Assembly: GCF_000236685.1 (NCBI RefSeq)
Contig: NC_016633.1
Coordinates: 3,038,001 to 3,102,000 of the forward strand
Source: Sphaerochaeta pleomorpha str. Grapes
Lineage (GTDB): Bacteria > Spirochaetota > Spirochaetia > Sphaerochaetales > Sphaerochaetaceae
DNA: 64,000 nucleotides
Direction: 5' to 3'
A program made the translations under genes and the position numbers. Under the pieces are notes generated by a model that worked only from the letters and a program-made list of their open reading frames with translations, made no database searches and was not told the DNA's origin. Below, piece by piece: positions 17,685-25,852 of this stretch (the stretch's first letter is position 1; each line of letters begins with the position of its first letter).

Positions 17685-19709
17685 TCAGTCCCTTGAATCT
17701 CCTTCTTGCCCCCTGTGCTCGGAATAGCACTTTCGGCTGCAATATTTTCGGTTGGTGCCGTAGGTCACAAACGTCTCGCCACAGTTTTGACAAGTAACTT
17801 TGTTTGTAGCCCGTCCTTCGCCGGCTTTGAATTTTGCATACCGATTCCACCAATCCTGCCTGCAGCCGTCCGAGCAAAAAATCTTTTTCCTAAACCCGGG
17901 GGTATGCTCTAGCTCTTTTCCGCAAGTCTTGCAGAGCACATGCTCTCCATCTTCTTGTACAGCAGCCTCATTCCCCGAAGTTCTGGAAAGGCAGAAGCTG
18001 CGAACCTGTCCACGAGGAAGGTTCAGCTTTTCTCCGATCTTCGCATAAGACATTCCATCTCGCCGAAGACTGCTGATCTCAGTCATCTGTTTCTCTGTGA
18101 GAGGAGGGCGTTTCTTTTCCTCTTCGGATAAGTCAACCTTGATTTCAGATCCATCGCGGAAGATGAATCGGACATCATTTGGAGAATGCACCTTGAGATG
18201 ATCAACCAGTCCGCTCCATAGGTCCTCATCAAAACGCACGACCTGGCTATTCTGTTTCTTGAGATTATCGAAGAATGAAGTTGCAAGTGCTTTTTTGGCT
18301 ACCTTGTCCTGGATAGTATTGTCGAGCTCCTCTTTACGTTTCTCAGCCTGCTCATATCGTATCTGTAGTGCTTGATACTCTTGAGTATGGGTATATCCAT
18401 TGGATCTTGAGCTGGGTTGTCCGCTCGACATACGCTCCATGAGTTCGGCTGTAACACTCATGTCAGCTATGAGTGCCGTCCTTTCCCTTTCCAGACCAGC
18501 GGTATCGAAAACCGTATCGTAGACAAGTTTCTGTGTTTCAAGAATGCTGGATGAATCCTTCAGTAGTCTGTTGACTGCTACAACGAACATTCTCTGGACA
18601 TCCTGTTCTATCAAGTTGCCTGAGGTACATTGGGAGTGTGCCTTATCATATTTCCCATTGCATTGCCAAACCACTTTCTGATATTTGCTGTTTGGATGCC
18701 ATTTCTTCTCTCCAAACCAAGATCCGCACTGGGCACAGAGGATTCGTCCTGAAAGCATTCTCCGGCGGTTTCGTCTGCCAGGCATTCCATCGCGCCGTTT
18801 CATCTCGTTCTGGACTAGAGCAAACATTTCTTTGGATACGATCGGTTCATGATGGTCTTCCACATAGTACTGAGGTACCTCACCTTCGTTCACCTTCTGC
18901 TTGTGGGTAAGGAAATCTACGGTGAAGCTTTTTTGCAACAAGGCATCACCGATGTATTTTTCATTCTGCAGGATACTCTTTATGCAGGAGGAAACCCATT
19001 GTTTCCCACGTCCGGGTGAGGGGATGTTTTTCTCGGTGAGAATCTCGGCGATCCCATTCGGGCTCTTTCCCTGAAGGAACAGAGCGTAGATGAGTCTTAC
19101 CAATTCAGCTTGTTCCTCATTCACGACCATGTTTCCATCAGGCCCTTTGTCATACCCAAGGAAGTTGCTGTAGGGAACTGAAACCTTGCCATCCTTGGCT
19201 TGCTTTCGCTTACCCCATGTGGTGTTTTCGGAGATCGACCGGCTTTCTTCCTGTGCGATTGAGCTCATGATGGTTATCAATAATTCACCTTTTCCGTCGA
19301 AGGTCCAAATGTTTTCCTTCTCGAAGTAGCATTCTACATTCTTCTCCTTGAGCATGCGAATGGTGGTCAGGCTGTCTACAGTATTTCTGGCAAACCGGCT
19401 TACCGATTTTGTGACGATAAGATCGATCTCTCCCAATAAGGCGTCGTTTATCATCTGCTTGAAGCCTTCCCTGCGATTGGTGCTGGTCCCACTCACGCCT
19501 TCATCGGTATAAACCTTGATGAATTCCCAATCAGGACGACTCTTGATGAATTCGGTATAGTACTCGATCTGGGCTTCATAACTGGTGAATTGTTCATCAC
19601 TGTCAGTCGAAACCCGGGCATAGCCTGCGACCCTTCTTTTCGTTGAATGGGGGTTGTTGCGATTGTTTGTTATGATTTTCTTTGCTGGAATTATCCTTAC
19701 CTTTGCCAT
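17685..19709 (-). CDS. Large serine recombinase with C-terminal zinc-ribbon module
   Basis: 674 aa. The resolvase domain (about 25-170) has YARVSTDSDEQ with nucleophile Ser34, then DEGVSGTSTNRREGF and KSVSRFARN. The Recombinase domain (about 190-290) is followed by a zinc ribbon (CAQCGSWF…CNGKY…C) and a long coiled coil. From about residue 545 there is an extra module: a small helix-turn-helix (LTEKQMTEISSLRRDGMSYAKIGEKLNLP) and two zinc ribbons (CKTCGKELEHTPG…CSDGCRQDWWNRY; CQNCGETF…CSRKCY). That module is nearly the whole of the stand-alone proteins at 21213 and 22022. Such recombinases excise or integrate elements at short crossover sites. Its start overlaps the neighbouring recombinase gene by 13 bp. 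Confidence 0.93.
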   Translation of the reverse strand: MAKVRIIPAKKIITNNRNNPHSTKRRVAGYARVSTDSDEQFTSYEAQIEYYTEFIKSRPDWEFIKVYTDEGVSGTSTNRREGFKQMINDALLGEIDLIVTKSVSRFARNTVDSLTTIRMLKEKNVECYFEKENIWTFDGKGELLITIMSSIAQEESRSISENTTWGKRKQAKDGKVSVPYSNFLGYDKGPDGNMVVNEEQAELVRLIYALFLQGKSPNGIAEILTEKNIPSPGRGKQWVSSCIKSILQNEKYIGDALLQKSFTVDFLTHKQKVNEGEVPQYYVEDHHEPIVSKEMFALVQNEMKRRDGMPGRRNRRRMLSGRILCAQCGSWFGEKKWHPNSKYQKVVWQCNGKYDKAHSQCTSGNLIEQDVQRMFVVAVNRLLKDSSSILETQKLVYDTVFDTAGLERERTALIADMSVTAELMERMSSGQPSSRSNGYTHTQEYQALQIRYEQAEKRKEELDNTIQDKVAKKALATSFFDNLKKQNSQVVRFDEDLWSGLVDHLKVHSPNDVRFIFRDGSEIKVDLSEEEKKRPPLTEKQMTEISSLRRDGMSYAKIGEKLNLPRGQVRSFCLSRTSGNEAAVQEDGEHVLCKTCGKELEHTPGFRKKIFCSDGCRQDWWNRYAKFKAGEGRATNKVTCQNCGETFVTYGTNRKYCSRKCYSEHRGQEGDSRD

Positions 19710-21001
19710 GCATGCGCTCCGTTGTCATTGGTTTTTCTTCTTCTATCGATTGCTGCCTTATAGGCTTTTTCCCTGGAAGGCCAGAACCGGTTGATTTGCC
19801 GTCCATCACGAAAATGGAAGGTATATGAGCCCTCTCCATCACCGGAGATGTGATCGACCTCCTTGTAAAAGGCTTGCTCATCAAACTCGTCGATCCCCAA
19901 CATGAAATTGGACAGAATCTTCAACTGTTCCTCATTGATACCGATGCTCCTGCATCCTTTGATTCCATCTCTTCGGTTGGATTTGCATCTCCAATTCGCA
20001 TTGGTTGGTGTCTTGTAAGTCCGGATATAGTTGTTTCCGCATTTCTCGCAGATGATTTTACCGGTGAAACAACGCCGACTCACCTTCGGCATGTTGTACA
20101 CCCCGAGTTCTCTTCGACGGTCAATCTCTCTCGAGACGGCTTCGAATATTTCCCGCTTGATGATCGGTGGGTGCGTATCCTCGACATAGTACATGGGATG
20201 CTCCCCGCGATTCTTCTTCCGGGGCTGGGACATGAAATCCACGCAATACGTTTTCTGGAGCAAGGTATCACCGATATAACGCTCATTGTGTAGAATGGTA
20301 TGGATAGCCACATCATTGAAAGGTTTCCCAAAGTGTAGGATGGAACGATTGTTCAGTTCGTCTGCAATACGTTTCATCGACTTTCCCTTCAGATAATCCC
20401 TGAATATCTTTCTCACTACCTTTGCGGTCATCGGTTCAATGACGAGCTCCTTGCCGGTCCACCGGTATCCATAGACGCGGTGATGCAGGCTGATTCCCTT
20501 CTCGTAACGCTTTCTGACTCCCCACCTGAGGTTTTCAGAAGTACTTCTGCTTTCCTCTTGAGCAAATGATGCCAAGACGGTCAGAAGGAATTCTCCTGTA
20601 CTCGAGATTGTTTCAATATTTTCTTTCTCGAACCTGACATCGATGTTGAGTTCCTTCAACCGCCTTACAGTCTCAAGCAAGTCGACCGTGTTTCTGGCAA
20701 ATCGCGATATCGATTTCGTCAGCACAATATCAATCATGCCTTGCTCGCATTTGGTGATGAGTTCTTGGAATTGCGTTCTGCCAGATATCTGTGTTCCAGA
20801 GACGCCATCATCAATGTAGATCCCCTGGTATTCCCATTCAGGATTAGCTTGAATCAGTCTCTTGTAATGATCGACCTGGGATTCAAGCGAATGCTCTTGT
20901 CGTTCATGTACCGTAGAGACCCGTGCATAGGCTGCAACTCGCTTTTTTCGATTTTTGGTTGCCAGTTGCTTTGGTTTTTGTATCAGCTTAATTGTTCTCA
21001 C
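19697..21001 (-). CDS. Serine recombinase, TndX/Tn4451-like
   Basis: 434 aa with catalytic Ser29 in AAYARVSTVHERQ, DDGVSGTQISGRTQF and KSISRFARNTVDLLETV. The Recombinase domain shows VRKIFRDYLKGKSMKRIADELN. The zinc ribbon (ICEKCGNNYIRTYKT…WRCKSN) is intact. It starts at GTG 21001 after AGGAGG. It lacks the long coiled coil and the extra ribbon module of its downstream partner, so the two probably act as unlike subunits, as seen in other multi-recombinase elements. A promoter-like motif shared with two other genes lies just upstream. Confidence 0.93.
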   Translation of the reverse strand: MRTIKLIQKPKQLATKNRKKRVAAYARVSTVHERQEHSLESQVDHYKRLIQANPEWEYQGIYIDDGVSGTQISGRTQFQELITKCEQGMIDIVLTKSISRFARNTVDLLETVRRLKELNIDVRFEKENIETISSTGEFLLTVLASFAQEESRSTSENLRWGVRKRYEKGISLHHRVYGYRWTGKELVIEPMTAKVVRKIFRDYLKGKSMKRIADELNNRSILHFGKPFNDVAIHTILHNERYIGDTLLQKTYCVDFMSQPRKKNRGEHPMYYVEDTHPPIIKREIFEAVSREIDRRRELGVYNMPKVSRRCFTGKIICEKCGNNYIRTYKTPTNANWRCKSNRRDGIKGCRSIGINEEQLKILSNFMLGIDEFDEQAFYKEVDHISGDGEGSYTFHFRDGRQINRFWPSREKAYKAAIDRRRKTNDNGAHAWQR

Positions 21002-21013
21002 TGGTTCCTCCTA

Positions 21014-21030
21014 GGTCTATACATCCCTAC
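21014..21030 (-). promoter_or_regulatory. Shared promoter-like motif, copy 1
   Basis: On the minus strand GTAGGGATGTATAGACC, directly before AGGAGG and the GTG of the recombinase. TTGATT lies 19 bp upstream of TGTATA. The same element with the same TTG spacing occurs before the genes ending at 22438 and 57631. Confidence 0.5.
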
Positions 21031-21054
21031 GAATTGAGATTAAATCAAGTCATG

Positions 21055-21216
21055 TCAAGGAGATAGATTGCCAATTATTGGCTGGTATCTAACAATGAGT
21101 TTTCCTTGGACAGTCTTGAATTCCTCGTCAGTCAACAGGTCCTGAGCAAACAGATTCTTGATGAGCAAAAGAGCCATCTGGTAATCGGCCTCTGCCTTGA
21201 ACTGCTCTTTTGTCAT
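21055..21216 (-). CDS. Small SHOCT-like protein of the recombinase module
   Basis: 53 aa: MTKEQFKAEADYQMALLLIK followed by NLFAQDLLTDEEFKTVQGKL and a polar tail. The pattern L-L-T-D-E-E-F resembles SHOCT-like small helical domains that accompany serine recombinases in Firmicute elements. I chose ATG 21216, which overlaps the upstream gene's stop (ATGA) and follows AAGGAAG; the longer frame from 21315 only reads the neighbour out of frame. Function unknown; a role as an accessory to recombination is inferred from synteny. Confidence 0.75.
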   Translation of the reverse strand: MTKEQFKAEADYQMALLLIKNLFAQDLLTDEEFKTVQGKLIVRYQPIIGNLSP

Positions 21217-21632
21217 TTGCTTACTTCCTTCTTGAACCTTGTTTTGATATAGCACTCGTGGCTGCAGTAACTGCGTTTGGCATTCCCATATGCCGAGAAT
21301 GATTTGCCGCAGCAAACGCAGGTGAATTGGTAGAAGGCCTTACGCTTCACCTGATCCTGATGGGCATTCCACCAGTCCATGCGACAGCCATCCGAGCAGT
21401 ACTGTTTCTTCCTTTTGCCGGGAGTATGCTCCAAACGTTTACCACAGGTCTTGCAATAATCTTTTCCCAGATCTTGAGGAACATGGCTAGGAGATCTCCT
21501 ACCCCTGAGATTGTGGGTTCTACAGAAGGACCGGACGCAATCCTTGGATAACCCGAGCCTTGATGCGATGGTGGTGTATCCCAGACCATCATTTCTCATT
21601 TCAGTGATTTGTGTAGTTTCTTTTTCAGTCAT
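21213..21632 (-). CDS. Stand-alone HTH/zinc-ribbon protein A
   Basis: 139 aa: an N-terminal helix-turn-helix (MTEKETTQITEMRNDGLGYT… LGLSKDCVRSFC) and two treble-clef-like zinc ribbons (CKTCGKRLEHTPGKRKKQYC…C; CVCCGKSFSAYGNAKRSYCSHEC). It is homologous along its whole length to the final ~130 residues of the 674-aa recombinase and to protein B at 22022. It probably binds DNA. Fused and free copies in one locus suggest it helps recombinases choose sites or direction; that is inference. Confidence 0.8.
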   Translation of the reverse strand: MTEKETTQITEMRNDGLGYTTIASRLGLSKDCVRSFCRTHNLRGRRSPSHVPQDLGKDYCKTCGKRLEHTPGKRKKQYCSDGCRMDWWNAHQDQVKRKAFYQFTCVCCGKSFSAYGNAKRSYCSHECYIKTRFKKEVSK

Positions 21633-21895
21633 TGTGTTCTCCTGCTTGATACCGGAGAACCGTACCCCTGAAGTTTTTTGAAGCCCCTGAATGGCAAGGG
21701 AACAAGAGAACTATCGTCAATCTTCTGCTCCAATCCTTATGGCTTACTCTGATGAACTACATTGGAGTAATCTGCAGGAATCATTGGGTTTTGAAATTTG
21801 AGGTTGAGAGCTGAATCAGCGATAATGAAGAGGATTCGTGAAATTGGGAGATGCTTAACAACTCTTACTTGGTATGGTAATTGCTGGGAGTAATT

Positions 21896-21924
21896 AAAAA
21901 GATTGGCCGGTAAAAACCGGCCAA
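21896..21924 (-). terminator. Terminator after zinc-ribbon gene B
   Basis: On the minus strand TTGGCCGG and CCGGCCAA form a perfect 8-bp stem around TTTTTA, followed by TCTTTTT. It ends the transcript of the gene at 22022-22438, making that gene a separate unit from protein A and the recombinases. Confidence 0.8.
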
Positions 21925-22021
21925 ACACGATTCCAAAGAATACTATTCCTTGGATAGTTTCAACAAAATCCCTAGCAACTGATTTAAGGTTCGTTTCCTT
22001 AATCGAAGTTTGGGACCCCTG

Positions 22022-22438
22022 CTACTTTTCCCTCTTGGAAAAACGAGCCTTGATATAGCAAGAATGGCTGCAGTAGACTCTTTTTGCATTTCCGTATGAG
22101 CTGAAGGTCTTACCACATTCGGCGCATGTGAACGAATAGTATGCTTTTCGCTTCACCTTGTCCTGATGCGCATTCCACCAATCCATACGACAAGCATCCG
22201 AGCAGTACTGTTTCTTTCTCTTTCCAGGAGTGTGCTGCAAGTATCTCCCACAAGTTCGGCAAGTGTTGTTACCCACTTCCTTATCCACATGCGAGGAGGA
22301 TCTCCTCCCCGTAAGTCCGTGAGTCCTGCAATAAGATTTTACGCATTCCTTTGGAAGCCCTATTTGGTTTGCAATCGTAGAATATCCAAAGCCACTTTCT
22401 CTCATGTTCGTAATCTGCGTTGATTGTTGATCAGTCAT
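22022..22438 (-). CDS. Stand-alone HTH/zinc-ribbon protein B (paralogue of A)
   Basis: 138 aa, clearly a duplicate of protein A: TQITNMRESGFGYSTIANQ, RTHGLTGRRSSSHV, CRTCGRYLQHTPGKRKKQYC and CAECGKTFSSYGNAKRVYC align without gaps. All zinc-ligand cysteines are kept. The N-terminal helix differs most, which could change DNA specificity. GAGGAGAAGG precedes the ATG. It has its own terminator and its own copy of the GTAGGRATGTATAGACC promoter-like motif. Confidence 0.8.
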   Translation of the reverse strand: MTDQQSTQITNMRESGFGYSTIANQIGLPKECVKSYCRTHGLTGRRSSSHVDKEVGNNTCRTCGRYLQHTPGKRKKQYCSDACRMDWWNAHQDKVKRKAYYSFTCAECGKTFSSYGNAKRVYCSHSCYIKARFSKREK

Positions 22439-22462
22439 TACCTTCTCCTCGTTTAATTTGTT

Positions 22463-22479
22463 GGTCTATACATTCCTAC
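22463..22479 (-). promoter_or_regulatory. Shared promoter-like motif, copy 2
   Basis: Minus strand GTAGGAATGTATAGACC, about 25 bp before the ATG at 22438, with TTGACT 19 bp upstream of TGTATA. It matches copy 1 in all but one of 17 positions. Confidence 0.5.
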
Positions 22480-22875
22480 AAGTGGGATGTAAGTCAACTT
22501 GATAAAACGTTATAAAGAGAAAAGTTGGTAATCCTCAGCATAGGTGAAAGATACTTATTCGACTATACAGAAGGAGTCCGCTTTCTTGTCACTGTCATGA
22601 TAGCAAATGAACAGCAATCATCGCATACCGCTGACAGCTTCACATCAAGTATCCAGTAATGACCAAAACTGATGTGGAATAAGTTCATTTCGTCCTATGT
22701 GTTCTTCCATAAGCTTTCCAAAAAATAAGGTAATGATTGCTCATCCAAAGGACTCAGGAATGGGTAACACGGTTATCGTATCCCAAAACAGCTGCATTAT
22801 TTTCTTGGTTGATTGACAATTACTGTGATGGCCTCATAGTGTTACCATAGTCTACTATTAAAGGATGGTTCAAAT
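22480..22875. other. Intergenic stretch, no gene seen
   Basis: About 400 bp, AT-rich, between divergently read genes. It must hold the promoters of the zinc-ribbon gene (minus) and the hypothetical gene at 22876 (plus). A TTGATTGACA / TACCAT combination near 22810-22855 may serve the latter. No repeat or RNA gene was recognised. Confidence 0.4.
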
Positions 22876-23271
22876 ATGAAAAGCACAATCGATTATTCAG
22901 AAATTGTAAGCCTTTCGGGTATTAATGAGATCGAACAATTGGTGACTACTTATTACATCAAATATTATAGGGCACCCAAAGATCTTAAGGTGGAGATTTT
23001 ACAGTCACTCAAGGATGGTATGTTTACCGGTAAGTGCAACTATGCATTCTGGGGTCCCGGCCAATTTGATCCTTATCGGGATTTGCATAGTTATCCCTCG
23101 GTTGAACAAGCATTGCATTTTTCAATCAATGGCTTTCGGCATAATGATAAACCCGACTATCCGAATGACTTGGTTTTCTGGAGATCCGATAATGGAAAGT
23201 ACTTAGATGGTAATGGAAAGCAAGTGACTATTAAGGAAATCCAAGAAAGAAGAAATAGACTCAAGCATTAA
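22876..23271 (+). CDS. Hypothetical protein, 131 aa
   Basis: Not recognised. A soluble-looking protein with an N-terminal helical part and aromatic-rich centre (YAFWGPGQFDPYRDLHSYPSVEQALHF), ending in a basic helix (KEIQERRNRLKH). Ordinary codon use and the convincing ATG context (AAAGGATGG upstream) support a real gene. It precedes the HTH gene by 32 bp on the same strand, so the two may be cotranscribed island cargo. Confidence 0.6.
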   Translation: MKSTIDYSEIVSLSGINEIEQLVTTYYIKYYRAPKDLKVEILQSLKDGMFTGKCNYAFWGPGQFDPYRDLHSYPSVEQALHFSINGFRHNDKPDYPNDLVFWRSDNGKYLDGNGKQVTIKEIQERRNRLKH

Positions 23272-23303
23272 AAAACCTGATGTCTGATTATGGAGGGAAT
23301 GGG

Positions 23304-23774
23304 ATGTCTGAGGAAATCAAATCACGTGAGGATTTGTATAGGGCTGTTTGGTCAAAACCTATGATGAAATTGGCCGAAGAATTTGGAATATCAGGAAGAG
23401 GGCTGGCAAAATTATGTGAGAGGCTCAAGGTTCCTGTTCCTCCGAGAGGTTACTGGAGGAAAATCAGCCTTGGACAGTTAATCAAGAAGATACCTTTACC
23501 CGAGGTGGAATTCACCAAGTATGAGCTATGGAAAAATCAATCATCCCTTGATGATCTTGAAAGACGTAGAAAAGCAGAAGAAGAACGTTCAGCTATTTTC
23601 AACAATCCAGATATTGAGATTAAAGACAAAGACATCCAGGAGATTGCTTCCAATACATTACGGGCCGAACAAGCTAGAAATCCAATGGTGCTTGTGTCCG
23701 AGCAAGATATAACCAGCCCTCTGGTCAAGAAATTACTAATATCACAGACACGTAACAAAACTGCTCCACCATAG
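23304..23774 (+). CDS. HTH-domain hypothetical protein, probably truncated
   Basis: 156 aa from ATG 23304, chosen because GGAGGG lies just upstream; an in-frame ATG at 23280 is weaker. The N-terminus (SREDLYRAVWSKPMMKLAEEFGISGRGLAKLCERLKVPVPPRGYWRK) matches a helix-turn-helix start found in hypothetical proteins of phages and plasmids. Those proteins are usually much longer. Here the frame stops soon after a charged coiled stretch, so a C-terminal domain appears lost. Function unknown. Confidence 0.6.
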   Translation: MSEEIKSREDLYRAVWSKPMMKLAEEFGISGRGLAKLCERLKVPVPPRGYWRKISLGQLIKKIPLPEVEFTKYELWKNQSSLDDLERRRKAEEERSAIFNNPDIEIKDKDIQEIASNTLRAEQARNPMVLVSEQDITSPLVKKLLISQTRNKTAPP

Positions 23775-23798
23775 CAGGTGGACAAAGGGGACAATAGT

Positions 23799-25175
23799 TT
23801 AGGAATCGGAATCGTCGATGGTACGGTGGCGAGGAATGAGGAGTCGCTCGAACGGTATAGTGCTATTTGCCAAATAGAGCGGGAGAACGGTGAGCACAAT
23901 ATGCCAATTCTGCTGGATCAGATGGTCGATGAATACCAACTTCATCACCATCCAGGTTATGGTGATGATTACCATCAACATGTTGGCCCGGCGGAATCGA
24001 ACGAGGGGGCGGTTGTGGCCGAATCCTCCGCGAAGTGCCTGAATTCCCATCAACATGAGATACGGGTTGATAAAAATGATGTTCTCATTGAAGTAAGTCA
24101 CATCATGGTTGCTGACAATCATCATGAACGTAAGCAAGAGAGCCAGCCCACCTCCTGTAGTGTATAAAAGGAAATTGATTGTACCGTAGACGAATCGTCG
24201 TGCGCGGCGCAACGGAATCGGGAACTGAGTCTTCTGGAACCCTCCAAGGAGGATGGTCAGTATCGCGGTGCCGATTCCAAACAAGGTGAACCGAATGGTA
24301 TAACTTGTCCAGGAATCGAGTGGCCTTTCCCGTATCCCCCCAGTTGCCATATTCAGGATTTGACGTCCGGTGGTCAACGGCATAACATTGCCCTCTGTAT
24401 TGATGTAGGTGAACCCGAGGAGCGCCGATTCGAAAATTTGCGGGAGGAACATAGCCTCCCATAGGGTTATGGGTTTATCAATCGAGCCGCTTTGGAGAAA
24501 GTCAAGGATCCATTCGATTGCTGGGTTTGTTCGGGTATACCGACCGACGAGCATGCGAATCGTCTCCTCCATTGGGATTGAGGTGGACCAAGCCCGAAGT
24601 TGGCCGTCAGTCGCTTTGTCGATAATATCGCGGAGCCTCGTCGAACAGTTCTCCTCATACTGATGATACAGGTAGGTATTAGGACCCTCCTGGATGTTGT
24701 AGTTCAAGAATTTGAGTACCTCGAGTCGTGCTGAAAGAGGAAGGTCAAGAATAATCTCGGTCATATCCCTATTTTCTTTGATGGCGAGATCGATGCGTGC
24801 CGGGGTGGATGTCGCCCAGACCTCATAACTGAGCCGACCAAGCACGAATGTACGGTAGAAATCGTCTTTGAAGTTGAAAATTCCATAATCATACATCACG
24901 CTTTTGTTGTTACTTGTGTTTGTGGCCACAAGTCCCGAGTGGCCGAACCAACTATAAAGCGGATCGCCCCGACCCGTTGTCACCAACGAGATTCGCAAAT
25001 CCTTCACAGGTTCGGCTTCACCAGGTGCCAGGTCCCGCAGAAAGTTTCTACCTTCCAGAAGTTTTTCTGACGCATACGGATCAGTGAACATAGGTTCTTG
25101 GCGTAACGAGGCGCCAAAGAGCGAAGAGAGGGTGAGGAACACCAGAAAGATTGAACACAACCGGCTGCTGGACAT
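23799..25175 (-). CDS. DUF4105 / Lnb-like membrane protein
   Basis: 458 aa. A signal sequence (1-22) leads into an extracytoplasmic DUF4105 domain (about 58-240), now linked to Lnb, a lipoprotein N-acyltransferase with a Cys/His centre. Candidate catalytic residues are present: His79 in YSWFGHSGL and Cys177 in YEENCSTRLRD. Four to five membrane helices follow (from about 290). This is the architecture of a membrane-anchored NlpC/P60-like acyl transferase. Its role in lipoprotein acylation here is family-based inference. It runs opposite to the metal operon, and no strong ribosome-binding site precedes the ATG. Confidence 0.75.
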   Translation of the reverse strand: MSSSRLCSIFLVFLTLSSLFGASLRQEPMFTDPYASEKLLEGRNFLRDLAPGEAEPVKDLRISLVTTGRGDPLYSWFGHSGLVATNTSNNKSVMYDYGIFNFKDDFYRTFVLGRLSYEVWATSTPARIDLAIKENRDMTEIILDLPLSARLEVLKFLNYNIQEGPNTYLYHQYEENCSTRLRDIIDKATDGQLRAWSTSIPMEETIRMLVGRYTRTNPAIEWILDFLQSGSIDKPITLWEAMFLPQIFESALLGFTYINTEGNVMPLTTGRQILNMATGGIRERPLDSWTSYTIRFTLFGIGTAILTILLGGFQKTQFPIPLRRARRFVYGTINFLLYTTGGGLALLLTFMMIVSNHDVTYFNENIIFINPYLMLMGIQALRGGFGHNRPLVRFRRANMLMVIITITWMVMKLVFIDHLIQQNWHIVLTVLPLYLANSTIPFERLLIPRHRTIDDSDS

Positions 25176-25408
25176 ACGAGCATCATAGCACAGTACAACC
25201 TGTTTTGTATTATCGAGAGGTGAAGTATCAATCTTTGTGGTTGTTCAGTGAAGATATTACCTTTCCAGATAAGAGAGCATCAAGTTTGTAGGATGCAATG
25301 GATAGTGATTGCCACCTGCTTCTCGTTATGCTTCCTTCTTTTCTGCCATAGTCGCTTCCGGTAGAAACGTCTTGATTCCATAGAATGCCACATCTCAAGC
25401 GTGTGCAG

Positions 25409-25455
25409 TTGACAATATCTGGACGACTTGTTACAATTAAACAAACATTTAATTG
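25409..25455 (+). promoter_or_regulatory. Metal-efflux promoter with ArsR/SmtB-type operator
   Basis: TTGACA (25409-25414), a 17-bp spacer and TACAAT (25432-25437) form a near-consensus promoter. A perfect inverted repeat CAATTAAA-N6-TTTAATTG (25434-25455) overlaps the −10 box and start site. This is where a CadC/SmtB repressor would sit, so metal binding should release transcription of the two genes that follow. Confidence 0.8.
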
Positions 25456-25477
25456 TTGTAGATATGGAGAAACTTCT

Positions 25478-25849
25478 ATGAAACAAAAGATTCTTGAGCG
25501 ACACCCAGATGTATGTTCAGAGTACAGCATAAACTGTAGGGATAACGAGGGTGAGCTTCGCAGTTCGCTCTTTGAGGTATTGGGGCTCTCGGAGTTATTC
25601 CACGTACTCGCCGATGAGACGCGAACGAAGATTCTTTTCTTGCTTTCCAAGCAAGAGTTGTGTGTTTGTGATCTTGCTTATCTATTGGAGATGTCTTCAC
25701 CAGCGATTTCACACCATCTGCGATTGTTGAAGATGAGACACTTGGTTCGAGCACGACGGGAAGGCAAACAGGTGTTCTACACACTTGACGATGAGCATGT
25801 GCTGGCTCTGATCAAGACAAGTCAAGAACACTATAAGGAGGAGCGTTAA
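25478..25849 (+). CDS. ArsR/SmtB-family metal-sensing repressor, CadC-like
   Basis: 123 aa winged-helix repressor. The recognition region is SSPAISHHLRLLKMRHLV. The α3 site ELCVCDL supplies Cys62 and Cys64, and Cys13 and Cys20 in the N-terminal arm could complete a CadC-type soft-metal site. The α5 region (DDEHVLALIKTSQEHYKE) has Asp, His, His and Glu at positions fitting a zinc site. ATG 25478 follows GGAGA; the upstream frame extension is rejected because it runs through the operator. It lies 3 bp before the ATPase gene, and so probably autoregulates the pair for Cd/Pb/Zn. Confidence 0.92.
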   Translation: MKQKILERHPDVCSEYSINCRDNEGELRSSLFEVLGLSELFHVLADETRTKILFLLSKQELCVCDLAYLLEMSSPAISHHLRLLKMRHLVRARREGKQVFYTLDDEHVLALIKTSQEHYKEER

Positions 25850-25852
25850 ACT

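Noticed and set aside
17106-21672. Shared 12-mer CGTACCCCTGAA at 17106 and 21661 as possible attachment sites
   Set aside because: Many 12-base matches are expected by chance in 64 kb, and flanks do not extend the match.
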